Source: CAZLFA01 sp964558665 (GTDB taxonomy: Bacteria > Desulfobacterota > Syntrophia > Syntrophales > PHBD01). From it: 42,190 bases of DNA. Numbering within the stretch: the first letter of the stretch is position 1; each line of letters starts with the position of its first letter. The stretch lies in contig CAZLFA010000032.1 of the NCBI GenBank assembly GCA_964558665.1, positions 1-42,190 of the forward strand. Reading direction: 5' to 3'. The notes beneath the pieces are model-generated. The model was not told the origin of the DNA and did not search any database. It saw nothing but the letters and a program-made list of their open reading frames with translations. Shown here piece after piece: positions 8,081 to 16,641 of the stretch. The position numbers and the translations under genes are program-made.

Positions 8081-8797
8081 TCAGCGGATGCGCAGCGAGC
8101 GGGGAATGAACAACCGCATGACGATGAGGCGGCTGAAGGTGGAGGCGTTCCTCATGGAATCCACAAAACCTCGGAAATGGCTGATTCTCTGCGCAGGCGG
8201 CTGGTAAGTGACACTGACGGGTGCTTCGATGATCTGCATTCCTTTCCAGGCGGCGCGCACCAGTATTTCCACCTCAAACTGAAAGCGCCTGGCCTGCACA
8301 TTCAGGTTCATTGCCTCCGGCAGAGGATAGATGCGCATTCCGCTTTGCGTGTCCGATACGCGGGGCCCTCCTGAAAGCTGCACCCAGAAATTTGAAAAAA
8401 GCCTGCCGAACCGGCTCGTCCAGGGTACTTCCGCAGCCGACATGCCCTCTCTTCTCCCTATGACAATGGGCCGCGCGCTGCTTTTGATCGCCTTCATCAT
8501 GTCCAGGGCGTCTTCGGGATGATGCTGTCCGTCCGCGTCCACGGTTATCGCCCAGTCGGCCGTTTTCACCGCTGCTGCAAATCCGGTCATGATAGCCTCT
8601 CCCTTGCCCCTGTTTTCTTCATGGCGCAGGACGGTCACGCCTTTGATGCCCCGAACCCTCTCGTATGATGAATCGGTGGAGCCGTCATCCACTACAAAGA
8701 CGGGCATGCCCAGGGAGACGGCTTCGTGAGCGACCTGAGCAACCCCCTGCTCATGATTGTAAACCGGAATGATGAAGGCAAAACGTTCCACGTTCAT
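8081..8797 (-). CDS. GT2 family glycosyltransferase (DPM1-like)
   Basis: A 238-residue family 2 glycosyltransferase of the dolichyl-/polyprenyl-phosphate sugar synthase type. Visible motifs: nucleotide-sugar binding start FAFIIPVYNHEQG, VVDDGSTD, the NRGKGEAI loop, the DADGQHHPED metal-binding motif (about residues 87-96) and the DTQSGMR region. No membrane helices follow the catalytic domain, so the product is probably peripheral or soluble. It likely transfers a sugar from an NDP-sugar to a lipid-phosphate or other acceptor; the sugar cannot be read from sequence. It stands alone between two repeat-containing intergenic regions. Confidence 0.85.
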   Translation of the reverse strand: MNVERFAFIIPVYNHEQGVAQVAHEAVSLGMPVFVVDDGSTDSSYERVRGIKGVTVLRHEENRGKGEAIMTGFAAAVKTADWAITVDADGQHHPEDALDMMKAIKSSARPIVIGRREGMSAAEVPWTSRFGRLFSNFWVQLSGGPRVSDTQSGMRIYPLPEAMNLNVQARRFQFEVEILVRAAWKGMQIIEAPVSVTYQPPAQRISHFRGFVDSMRNASTFSRLIVMRLFIPRSLRIR

Positions 8798-8844
8798 ATT
8801 TTCAGCGCCCGTCCGGGAGCTCCGGATTGGAATTTTAGATGTCT

Positions 8845-8956
8845 GCGCAAGAGTTTTGCAAGCGGCGAATTTGATATTTTTTCATCGGGCAAGGCCTGGA
8901 AAATGGTCACGTCTTCCGTCGAAAAAATATTCTGAGCCGCGGAAAACTTTTTGCGC
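8845..8956. repeat. long imperfect palindrome, repeat family A, copy 1
   Basis: Left arm 8845-8883 (GCGCAAGAGTTTTGC, then AAGCGGCGAAT and an AT-rich end) pairs with right arm 8921-8956 (GAAAAAATATTCTGAGCCGC and then GGAAAACTTTTTGCGC) around a 37-base centre. The core AAGCGGCGAAT...TATTCTGAGCCGC recurs at 12989-13034, and the outer arm recurs singly at 29109-29130. Confidence 0.7.
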
Positions 8957-8991
8957 ATAATTCTGTTCTCTATGAAAAACTATCATGTTAA

Positions 8992-10731
8992 TCAGTCGCC
9001 CGGAAGGTAAGCGACAGCCCACGTTCCCGGGCCCGTGTGGACTCCCGTTGTCAGCGACAGCGGCTGGATGATAATCTCCGCCGATGGGTGGCATTTTACG
9101 ATCTCCGGCTTTACAACATCACTTATCCAGCTCCGGTTGTCGCTGTATTCAAGCATGATGACCGCGCCGCTCTGCGCGGCGTCTTCCGCCAGCCTTGCCA
9201 GCGCATATTCAATCTGTCCGTCGCGGTTTTTTACCACGGCAACCTTTTTTGCTCCTTCGGCGTCAGGTACGATTACCGGCTTCATATTGAGCATGTCCCC
9301 GAAAAAGGCGCCTGTTTTTGATACGCGCCCCCCGGCGGCAAGATACTTCAGCGTATCGAGAAAAATATATTCGCGGCAGCGGTTCACCGCACGGCACGCA
9401 TAAGCAACAACATCATCACTATCGACAGCCGGAATGCTGTACCTCGCAGCGGCAATCGCCGCCAGCCCCAGCCGGCCGGATGCCGTCCCCGAATCGATGA
9501 CGGTGAGGCGGCCGTCTTTGTCGTGGTCGCGCTTCCATGACGTCACTATATCATAGTTTCCTGTAAATACGGAGCCCACGCAGAGATAAAGAACCCGCCC
9601 GTACTGGTCCAGCGCCGACGCATAACAATGATGCCTTTCAAACAGCGACGCCTGGGAGGTGGAGGCCTTCATTCCTCTTTTCATGCCCGCGTAAACCTCT
9701 TCCTGGCTGAACAGCGTCTCGGGGAGGCATTTGTCTTCCAGTGTCACATAGCTGTCCATGAGCGTGATGCCGTAACGCTGTGCGTCTTTGCGGGTAACGG
9801 AGCCCGCCGCATCGGTCATGACATGAATCGCCCCGCTGACCGGCTGCTGGCGGAATTCGCCGGTCTGAATGCCCAGATCGTCGACGGACCATCGAACCGG
9901 TTCTCCAAAGGCCGCCAGTTTTCGACGTGCTTCCTTTTCATCGTCGGTATGCAGATGTATCTTCAGATACCTGCCGTTTCCCGCTACTGCTATGCTGTCA
10001 CCCAGTGCGGAAAGGGCCTCGATAGTCCTTTCCGAGTAGTCGTCTCCGGCAAGGACGGTATCGACGCAGAATCCCCCGGTGACATCCTCCCTGAATTCCG
10101 CTCCTATCTGAAGCCCTTCACGGAAAGTGTCGGTTATGCTGCGGTATGATTCCCCGGCGCCGCACAAGGCATGGAAAAAACCGTCGAAGAAGATGAACAT
10201 GCCGAGGGCGCCCGAATCCACGACGCCGGCACTTTTAAGTTTCGGAATGAGTTCGGTAGTCGATTTTACGGAATTCTCCAGAAGCTTCATGATGCGCGGC
10301 ACAGAACCGGCATCCAGAACATTTTCGCCGTTCAGGGCTTCAACGAGTGCATCGAAAACACTCAGCATCGTGCCCTTCAGAGGATTGCCGACAGCCTTCC
10401 ACGCCCGGTCTCTGCCTTCAGCGGCGCGTATTCCGAGTTCACCGGTTGAGGAAGCCCTGATGAAGCCGGAGAGGAAATGAGCCGCAATATTTCCGGAGTT
10501 GCCGCGGGCGCTGAAAAGCAGATCCTGTATGATCCGGTCATTATCCTTTTCATGAAGGCGAAGCGGCGAAAGGCTGATCACCAGGTTTCTTCCCGTATCG
10601 CCATCGGCCACGGGAAAGATGTTCACACGGTCGAGGAGATCCGCCCATGCGGAAACCTTTTCAACACCCGCAATCAGTGCTTCCCGCAAAGGTGCAGACA
10701 TATCAGAATCCAAAGGCGCTGCGGATATCAT
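8992..10731 (-). CDS. DAK2-DegV fusion (fatty acid kinase FakA/FakB-like)
   Basis: A 579-residue two-part protein. Residues 1 to about 200 form a DAK2 (FakA-type kinase) domain with the nucleotide/metal motifs NIFPVADGDTG and ARGNSGN. Residues about 215-295 match the FakA middle domain (ALGDSIAVAG...YLKIHLHTDDE). From about residue 300 there is a DegV/FakB lipid-binding domain (VMTDAAGSV, STSQAS). In Firmicutes FakA phosphorylates fatty acids held by a separate FakB; here both are in one chain, suggesting a self-contained acyl-phosphate-forming enzyme. The thioesterase gene upstream overlaps it by 29 bp (or abuts it if the second ATG at 10701 is used), consistent with joint handling of acyl chains. 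Fatty acid as substrate is inference. Confidence 0.85.
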   Translation of the reverse strand: MISAAPLDSDMSAPLREALIAGVEKVSAWADLLDRVNIFPVADGDTGRNLVISLSPLRLHEKDNDRIIQDLLFSARGNSGNIAAHFLSGFIRASSTGELGIRAAEGRDRAWKAVGNPLKGTMLSVFDALVEALNGENVLDAGSVPRIMKLLENSVKSTTELIPKLKSAGVVDSGALGMFIFFDGFFHALCGAGESYRSITDTFREGLQIGAEFREDVTGGFCVDTVLAGDDYSERTIEALSALGDSIAVAGNGRYLKIHLHTDDEKEARRKLAAFGEPVRWSVDDLGIQTGEFRQQPVSGAIHVMTDAAGSVTRKDAQRYGITLMDSYVTLEDKCLPETLFSQEEVYAGMKRGMKASTSQASLFERHHCYASALDQYGRVLYLCVGSVFTGNYDIVTSWKRDHDKDGRLTVIDSGTASGRLGLAAIAAARYSIPAVDSDDVVAYACRAVNRCREYIFLDTLKYLAAGGRVSKTGAFFGDMLNMKPVIVPDAEGAKKVAVVKNRDGQIEYALARLAEDAAQSGAVIMLEYSDNRSWISDVVKPEIVKCHPSAEIIIQPLSLTTGVHTGPGTWAVAYLPGD

Positions 10732-11122
10732 CGGGGATCGAGAAGAGGATCTCCATCTCCGGCGCTTTGACCGCCACTTGCTCGGTCCTGCCCCGCGTGC
10801 AGACCGTGCCGTCGGCCGCGAGCCTTATCTCAAAATCGACGACAAGCTTGAAACGGGCATCTATCATGATTGCCTTGCAGATAAACTCATCATTATAACG
10901 CAAGGGAAAGATATGCTTCGTGGATGTCTTGATGATAGGAAAGACATAGCCTGTTTTTTTATAGACTTCGAACAGGTCGATGCCGTTCCGGGCAAAAAGG
11001 GCAACCCGTGCATCTTCAAAGTAATTAAAATAATTTCCATGCCAGACGACCTGAATGGGGTCGAGATCGTAAAACGGCACTCTCCTGGTTATTTCACAGC
11101 TTTTAATGGCGGTATTGTTCAT
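10703..11122 (-). CDS. acyl-CoA thioesterase, YbgC/4-hydroxybenzoyl-CoA thioesterase type
   Basis: A 139-residue hot-dog-fold protein. The N-terminal motif PFYDLDPIQVVWHGNYFNYF contains the catalytic Asp of the 4HBT/YbgC family (D-x-x-x-V-x-x-x-Y pattern), followed by the long central helix FEDARVALFARNGID. The length is typical. It would release free acids from acyl-CoA or acyl carrier substrates. It is translationally coupled with the downstream FakA/FakB-like fusion: the enzyme that frees acids is beside one that may phosphorylate them. The exact acyl substrate is unknown. Confidence 0.85.
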   Translation of the reverse strand: MNNTAIKSCEITRRVPFYDLDPIQVVWHGNYFNYFEDARVALFARNGIDLFEVYKKTGYVFPIIKTSTKHIFPLRYNDEFICKAIMIDARFKLVVDFEIRLAADGTVCTRGRTEQVAVKAPEMEILFSIPDDIRSAFGF

Positions 11123-11217
11123 AATGTCAGAGACGTTCCTTTTTCCGATTACGAAGTCAAAAATAAAAAAGATTCAGCCTCCTAACATTTTAAAGGAGTT
11201 TTTTCAATCGAGTACAA

Positions 11218-12489
11218 TCACTGCTTCGCCAGTTCTTCGGTTGCCATCTTGTAGAACTGCTGCGCTTCTTCTGCCTTTCCCATGCGGGCCTTGACGACAC
11301 CCATATTGCGCAGGAAATTGGCGGAGCAGCGGTTGTCGCTGATCTGACGGCACATGGAGAGGCATTGCTCATACAACCGGAACGCCGAATCGTTGTCGCC
11401 CGCCGTCGCCTTTACATAGGCCTGGTCGGACAGCTTCTGAATCTCCGTCATTACCTTGTATTTTTCCTGCTGCTGTTTTGCCCTTTCTTCGGCCTCCGCC
11501 CTTTTCCTGGCCTCTGCAACCTCCCAATCCGGCCTGTCCATTTTACCGAGCGGATAGCCCCGTCCCGGCGTAAGCGAAGCTACTTTTTCACCTGCCGAGC
11601 AGAAGTTTATGTTCTGGGCACGGTTTCCATACAAAATCTGCGCGCTGGCAACGCCCACAACCTCGCCTCTCATATTGACTACCGGACTGCCGCTCGATCC
11701 GGGGGAGATGGGGGCCGTAACCTGCAAATACTTGCCGTTGCCCTCCTTGGTCATCCTGATGGCTGACACAATGCCGTCCGTCACGCTCTGATCAAATCCC
11801 AGCGGACTGCCGACGACAACCACCCGCTCACCTATTTCCGGCTGTGAGGAGCTTACCTGCAGCGGAACCACTTCACCGCGATTCATCTTTACGGACGCCA
11901 TCACTACGTCGCTGGCCACATCTTCGGCCAGGATGCTCTGGATTTCGTATTCGGCGCCGTTCGCGGTCTTGACCTTGGCGGCAGTGGCTCCTCTAAGTAC
12001 ATGATGGCTGGTAATGATATCGCCGTTATGGTTGACGAAAAAACCGCTGCCGCTTCCCCTTCCTCTGTCCTTCTCAACATAGATGACTACTACTGAAGGC
12101 CTTATTCTCTGGTACAGGGCATTGATCGTTTGTGCATTTCTCTCCGTAAGCGCGTTCGGCATCTGAGGGGATGCTCCTCCCGGCTGTCCCGGCAGTTCCT
12201 GAAGTTCGATGGCAAATTCCGGCTTCACTGACTTTTCTCCGGCGACATTGGCCGGTGGCGGAGGCGCTGCAGGAGTGCGGCTTTTATTGTAATAATACAT
12301 CCCCCCCGCTCCCGCGGAGACGAGAATGACCGCAAAGACGGCAGTTATGGCAATATTCCGCATGCCGCGACTGGAATCCGGTGCTGTCTCCCCGTCCTCT
12401 TCCTTTTTCTTCCCGCCGGCACGCATCACGATGAAGACGATTATTCCTGCAATCAGTGTAATTATTACTACATGAATGATATTTCCCAT
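11218..12489 (-). CDS. membrane-anchored trypsin-like (DegP/S1C) protease with TPR-like tail
   Basis: I use the ATG at 12489 (MGNIIHVVI), which has a strong GGAGAAGG site upstream. The product is about 423 residues. Two transmembrane segments lie near residues 5-22 and 46-62, separated by a short Lys/Glu-rich stretch. A Pro-rich linker leads to a trypsin-fold domain with an apparent catalytic triad: His163 in TSHHVL, Asp194 in ASDVV and Ser266 in PGSSGSPV. There is no PDZ domain. A charged coiled-coil (EVAEARKRAEAEERAKQQ) precedes a C-terminal tetratricopeptide-like helical repeat (about 335-420). Substrates are unknown; the TPR part suggests partner docking. It follows the small winged-helix gene by 35 bp, probably as an operon. 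Confidence 0.85.
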   Translation of the reverse strand: MGNIIHVVIITLIAGIIVFIVMRAGGKKKEEDGETAPDSSRGMRNIAITAVFAVILVSAGAGGMYYYNKSRTPAAPPPPANVAGEKSVKPEFAIELQELPGQPGGASPQMPNALTERNAQTINALYQRIRPSVVVIYVEKDRGRGSGSGFFVNHNGDIITSHHVLRGATAAKVKTANGAEYEIQSILAEDVASDVVMASVKMNRGEVVPLQVSSSQPEIGERVVVVGSPLGFDQSVTDGIVSAIRMTKEGNGKYLQVTAPISPGSSGSPVVNMRGEVVGVASAQILYGNRAQNINFCSAGEKVASLTPGRGYPLGKMDRPDWEVAEARKRAEAEERAKQQQEKYKVMTEIQKLSDQAYVKATAGDNDSAFRLYEQCLSMCRQISDNRCSANFLRNMGVVKARMGKAEEAQQFYKMATEELAKQ

Positions 12490-12524
12490 GATCCTTCTCC
12501 TCTCCTGGGTAATCGGGAAGAATA

Positions 12525-12857
12525 TCAGCAATCCGTCTCGGCGCTCCTGGAAACGGGGAATCTTGCGTCAAGAGCTCCGGGAATTTCCATCAGGTCGGCG
12601 CCTGCGGTGGTAAGCATGAAAAAGTCCGGCCTGCGCTGCCCTTCCATGGTGCTCCTTGTTAGTTCCAGCAGTCCCGCGTCACCCAGGTAGTAAAGATCAA
12701 AGAGGTTGACGCGCGCCTCCGCTGTTGACCAGCCAAACTCATCGGGGTCGCAGTACCTGTATTCCGGATAGGACTCGTAAGCGATCTTCAGCAGCCGGCG
12801 CCTGTTGAAATTGATCTGCTCATAAGTCCTTTTTAACAAGGCTGGCGTGTTTTCCAT
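12525..12857 (-). CDS. small winged-helix-like hypothetical protein
   Basis: A 110-residue protein I cannot assign to a named family. The central part (NLFDLYYLGDAGLLELT...FFMLTTAGADLMEIPG) has the layout of a winged helix ending in the wing strand and the T-x-x-G-x-x-L-M pattern common in small HTH regulators, and aromatic/charged residues dominate the N-terminus (YESYPEYRYCDPDEF). It is followed 35 bp later by the membrane protease gene. It may regulate or assist that protease, but only position supports this. Confidence 0.6.
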   Translation of the reverse strand: MENTPALLKRTYEQINFNRRRLLKIAYESYPEYRYCDPDEFGWSTAEARVNLFDLYYLGDAGLLELTRSTMEGQRRPDFFMLTTAGADLMEIPGALDARFPVSRSAETDC

Positions 12858-12951
12858 GTGATGAAAAATATCATTTATTAGCTCATATTGTCAATCGAGT
12901 TTCATGAAGCCCCCGGCCGATAATTCTTCCTCTTCCGCAGCCGCTCCGGAT

Positions 12952-13055
12952 AAACCTCTCAGGGATTATCCCGGTCAAAGAGGTTTTCAAGCGGCGAATC
13001 AAATATTTTTCCTGTGAAAAATATTCTGAGCCGCAGAAAGTCTCTTTGACCGGGG
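12952..13055. repeat. long palindrome, repeat family A, copy 2
   Basis: The left arm from CCCGGTCAAAGAG (12970) through AAGCGGCGAATC to ATATTTTTC pairs with the right arm GAAAAATATTCTGAGCCGC through CTCTTTGACCGGGG (to 13055), around a loop of a few bases. A smaller inverted repeat, AAACCTCT/AGAGGTTT (12952-12959 and 12979-12986), overlaps it. The core matches copy 1 at 8845-8956, but the outer arms differ while remaining complementary. Confidence 0.7.
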
Positions 13056-13120
13056 CGCCAATGAGTTTTACTTTTTTTCGGGTAATTCGGGTTAATCTAT
13101 TTTATGAAACTTCTATACCC

Positions 13121-15505
13121 TTACCTGGTGTGCTTTATGGCGAGAACAGCCTGGTTGCGAAGGGTCTTCATATAAGTGGGCTGATTGCCGGCCAGGATGT
13201 CGCCTTTATGAGCCTTGTCCGCATAGAATATGCCGATCGGCTTATCCTTTACCACAATCGGATACACCGCAAATGACGGGGCGCCTACGAGTCTGCGGTA
13301 CCAGTCGGGAATCTTCTGCTTCACCGCAGGATCTTCAGCGTCATTTACGATTATGTCGGCGTTCTTCGAAACCGAATCGTTGAAGATGTCCGGGGAGGAA
13401 CTCAGCTTGAAGCTGAAATGGTTAAGAATGTATTGCGTGTCGATGCCGAAGGCGAAACGGGCGGCCATCCTTGTCCTTTGCGTATCGGCGATGCAGAGGA
13501 CAACCCTTTGAAATCCGAATCCCCGGTACATCGTCTCAAGGATCATGAAAAGAATGTCGTTGAGCCGGACATCCCCCAGTAAAACGTTGCTGATTTCCTG
13601 GATGCCTTCGATCAGCACGTTTTCAATCTCTTCGTCTGTCGAGAGGTCTTTCTCTATTTCCGGCGCATCGGCCGCTGCGGTCCGGCGATAATCCGCTTCT
13701 CCCGACGGTGCTGCCGCGGCAGCTTCGGAGCCTGCTTCCTGATTCTGAGAAAGACGGTTCAGGAGATCGCTTTTGCGAATGTCGATATTCAGGATATCGG
13801 CGTATCTGATCATTTTCTCTCTGGCTTCCAGCAAAAGACCGGTAAGCTGTTTTTCGTTAATGGGGACACAGTCCCGGAAACGTCCGGTCAGCGACTTCAT
13901 GGACTCGGTCCGCTCTTCGCCTTCGGTCGTGCCGACGATGTCGCACAGAGAGTTTGCATAATTGGCCACCACCTTCAGGACATCCTTCTCGGATCTCGGT
14001 TTGTCGACCTTTCCCTGAGGCAGACGGGAAAGGCTGCCGATTATCGAGTCCGGGAAATTCCATATCTTCAATACCTCGATTGCCAGCTCTTCATAGGAAA
14101 TGCCAAGGACTGAAAGGGACGCCGCCTGTTCGGCAAGGTCTTTTTGCGACATCCTGCTTCGAATGGCTGTATATTCCTCCGGAAAATAAAAGATTACCAG
14201 ATGCCTTCCCAGATTGTGCAGCATGCCACAGATAAAACTTTCCTCAACCCCTTTGGCGCCGATGCATTCCGCCATTTTTCCCGCAACCAGTCCCGACATA
14301 AAGGCGGTGATGGCTGAGTCTTTCAACTCCGCTGCCTGGCTGTGGTTCTGCAGTTGTTCGAAAAGCATGAGGCTGATCGCCGTCATGCGGACCTGCTCAA
14401 AGCCGAGCACTACGACAGCCCTGGAGACGGTCGTTATCTTGCCGGATAGTTGTCCGTAAAAAGCGGAATTGACAAGCTTGAGCAGCTTGCTGGTAATCGA
14501 GTAGTCTCTCAGAATGACATTGGCCAGTTCCGATGCGGAGGTGGAACTGGTCCTGGCTCCCGAAGTCTTCTGGTTGATCTCGATGATATTCTGTGAAAAG
14601 GTCGGGAAATCCTTCATCCGGTACATACGCCGGATCAAAAAATCCACCGTGCCGTGACTCTTCGCTGCAGCGGGCATGCCTGAGTCGTCTGCCTGGGGAT
14701 TCAGATAAACGTCGATCTCCCGCTTCATCTCCACAGCGCCGGCATAACGGGCCTCCGGCTGCTTCTCTATCGCCTTCATCACAATCTGATCGATGCGGGC
14801 ATCGACCGCTTTGTTTCTGGACGACGGCGGCTCAACCGGATCGAAGGCAATCCGGTAAAGGACCGACATGTCGCTTCCCACATCGAATACGGGCCTTCCC
14901 GTGAGCATTTCATAGAATATCAGCCCCAGTGAGAAGAGATCGGATTGGGGCCCCAGGGACCTTTTTGCCAGATGCTCAGGGGACATGTAGCCCATCGTTC
15001 CGGAAAGATCAGGTTCGGCACCCATCATCACGGCAATTCCGAAATCAAGGACACGCGGCATATCCTTGCGGTCTATGAGAATGTTCGATGGTTTAAGATC
15101 ACGATGCACAATGCCGTTTTCATGCGCATAGGCGATGGCATCCAGAATCAGGACCATCAGCCTTGCCGCATATTCGACATCGAGCTTTCCCTTGAGGGTG
15201 ATGAGGTCTTTGAGAGTTATGCCGTCTACGTATTCATAGACTACGTAAACAGCGCCTTCATATTCATCTGCATCGAAAACGGATATGATATTCGGATGCT
15301 GGAATTTGCTTACCGTCCGGGCTTCCCTGATCAACTGCCGGGACCGGTCGCCGCGATTCCCTGCATTCATGTTGAGGATCTTGACGGCAACGCGGCGCGC
15401 CAGATGAGGGTCTTCGGCGAGATAGACTCTGCCCTGCGAACCTCTGCCCAGTTCCTTAATGATTTTATACCGGCCTATCTGGCCTTTTTGCGCTGTATTG
15501 ACCAT
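13121..15505 (-). CDS. Ser/Thr protein kinase with HDOD and GAF domains
   Basis: A 794-residue three-domain signalling protein. The Hanks-type kinase (about 10-270) has the glycine loop ELGRGSQGRVYLA, K42 in VAVKIL, E61, HRDLKPSN with D136, DFG at 154-156 and an SPE motif in place of APE, so it should be active. An HDOD domain follows (about 290-520), then a low-complexity Ala/Glu linker, then a GAF domain (about 640-790). No transmembrane segment is seen, so it is cytosolic. Such proteins are common in Deltaproteobacteria; the GAF domain probably senses a small ligand and the HDOD domain relays to partners. A second HDOD gene lies at 16642-17493 and a cNMP-binding protein is divergently transcribed. 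Partners are unknown. Confidence 0.9.
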   Translation of the reverse strand: MVNTAQKGQIGRYKIIKELGRGSQGRVYLAEDPHLARRVAVKILNMNAGNRGDRSRQLIREARTVSKFQHPNIISVFDADEYEGAVYVVYEYVDGITLKDLITLKGKLDVEYAARLMVLILDAIAYAHENGIVHRDLKPSNILIDRKDMPRVLDFGIAVMMGAEPDLSGTMGYMSPEHLAKRSLGPQSDLFSLGLIFYEMLTGRPVFDVGSDMSVLYRIAFDPVEPPSSRNKAVDARIDQIVMKAIEKQPEARYAGAVEMKREIDVYLNPQADDSGMPAAAKSHGTVDFLIRRMYRMKDFPTFSQNIIEINQKTSGARTSSTSASELANVILRDYSITSKLLKLVNSAFYGQLSGKITTVSRAVVVLGFEQVRMTAISLMLFEQLQNHSQAAELKDSAITAFMSGLVAGKMAECIGAKGVEESFICGMLHNLGRHLVIFYFPEEYTAIRSRMSQKDLAEQAASLSVLGISYEELAIEVLKIWNFPDSIIGSLSRLPQGKVDKPRSEKDVLKVVANYANSLCDIVGTTEGEERTESMKSLTGRFRDCVPINEKQLTGLLLEAREKMIRYADILNIDIRKSDLLNRLSQNQEAGSEAAAAAPSGEADYRRTAAADAPEIEKDLSTDEEIENVLIEGIQEISNVLLGDVRLNDILFMILETMYRGFGFQRVVLCIADTQRTRMAARFAFGIDTQYILNHFSFKLSSSPDIFNDSVSKNADIIVNDAEDPAVKQKIPDWYRRLVGAPSFAVYPIVVKDKPIGIFYADKAHKGDILAGNQPTYMKTLRNQAVLAIKHTR

Positions 15506-15604
15506 GGCACGCCCGGCGAATTTTATTCAACATCTCAGCCCCCCCGCCATGTTGCAATAAAATGACATATAAATAAGGAGTTGGCAACAAAAAGCTTAAA
15601 ATAT

Positions 15605-15633
15605 TTGACATTCATGCCCCGATGCTGTCTAAT
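15605..15633 (+). promoter_or_regulatory. sigma70-type promoter for the cNMP-binding protein gene
   Basis: TTGACA (15605-15610) and TCTAAT (15628-15633) are separated by exactly 17 bp. The leader to the start codon at 15787 would be about 145 bases. A second TTGACA lies further downstream at about 15697 without a good -10. Confidence 0.6.
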
Positions 15634-15786
15634 CCATGGCCATTCCAGCTCCAAATCCGGGTTTAATTCAACAGAGAGGCAGACAAAGGACAAATATTGA
15701 CAGCATAGAGGAACTGAAGTCGTTAAGAACAGCGATGGCGTTTTGATTTTCACCGCGATAACTCATTACAGTGAAAGGCTCTCTTT

Positions 15787-16392
15787 ATGGATATGATCGA
15801 GATGTTATCCCGCATTCCCTTGTTCAGCAAGCTTCAGCATGACAATCTCAACGCCCTGGCTGAGCATTCCTCCTGCCGCCGGTACGTCGAGGGTGAAATA
15901 ATCATCCGGGAAAACGAACGTGACGGCAAACTTTTCATCATCATTGACGGAGAGGTGGATGCGGTAAAGAATCATGCCTGCAAAAACGAAATCAGGCTCC
16001 GGCGCATGAGCAGCGGAGACTATTTCGGAGAGATGTCTCTCATAGACAACCTGCCCCGTTCCGCCAGCGTCATCGCAATTACCGATACGAAGGTCCTCTC
16101 TCTGGACAGAGCAAACCTTCTTCGCACAATCAACGAGCACCCTGACATGGCTGTCCAACTGCTGCAGGTTTTAACAGTCCGCCTGCGCGAAATGGAAACA
16201 AAGATGCTCAACACCCTGAGCTCTTTCATCGTCGTCTGCAGCAGCTGCAAGAAGGTATCTGAAGAAGACGGAACATGGGTGTCCCTGGAAAGATACATCA
16301 CCAATCACTCCCCTTCGGAACTGACGCACGGACTCTGCCCGGCCTGCATAGCGAAGCTGTATCCTGAGATTGCCGGCAGGGTGCTGAAATAG
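15787..16392 (+). CDS. cyclic nucleotide-binding domain protein with Cys-rich SHGICP-like tail
   Basis: A 201-residue protein. Residues about 10-130 are a CRP-type cyclic nucleotide-binding domain with the phosphate-binding cassette FGEMSLIDNLPRSASV, including the Arg that contacts the cyclic phosphate. No HTH follows. Instead residues 148-190 carry a motif normally found at the end of PAS histidine kinases and response regulators: C151-SS-C154-KKV..DGTW..LERYI..HGLC184-PA-C187, a likely metal-binding module. It is therefore not a transcription factor by itself and probably signals to a partner. It is divergent from the kinase-HDOD-GAF gene. The stop codon TAG overlaps the start of a dispersed repeat. 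Confidence 0.8.
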   Translation: MDMIEMLSRIPLFSKLQHDNLNALAEHSSCRRYVEGEIIIRENERDGKLFIIIDGEVDAVKNHACKNEIRLRRMSSGDYFGEMSLIDNLPRSASVIAITDTKVLSLDRANLLRTINEHPDMAVQLLQVLTVRLREMETKMLNTLSSFIVVCSSCKKVSEEDGTWVSLERYITNHSPSELTHGLCPACIAKLYPEIAGRVLK

Positions 16393-16571
16393 TTTCCGTC
16401 CGGAAAGGGCTCTTTTCCGCTCCGGCTGTGTCGATCTGCGGTATTGCTTGTGCGACGTACATTAAGTACGCCTCCGCGCAATCCCTTGATCTCCTTGCCG
16501 GAACGAAAAATAACCTCTTTCCAATCCGGAAACAGAAAGTTTCCGTATCAGGAGTTTCCGGATGGACAAGA
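16392..16571. repeat. full-length palindromic repeat, family B (MITE-like)
   Basis: Imperfect inverted arms of about 35 bp lie at 16392-16425 (GTTTCCGTCCGGAAAGGGCT, then TTTTCCG and TCCGG) and 16498-16533. Between them is a second palindrome (ATTGC...GTAC-ATTAA-GTAC...GCAAT, 16443-16482). A tail with GGAAACAGAAAGTTTCC and GGAGTTTCCGGATGG follows. Related shorter copies are at 24161 and 29050. No transposase is encoded; it resembles a non-autonomous palindromic element. The left edge coincides with the G of the preceding TAG stop. Confidence 0.75.
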
Positions 16572-16641
16572 GATAGCCGGTAAATATCCCTCTGCGCACA
16601 GTGGCTGATATCATCAAGGAAAGCTTTGTTCAGACGGCTCA

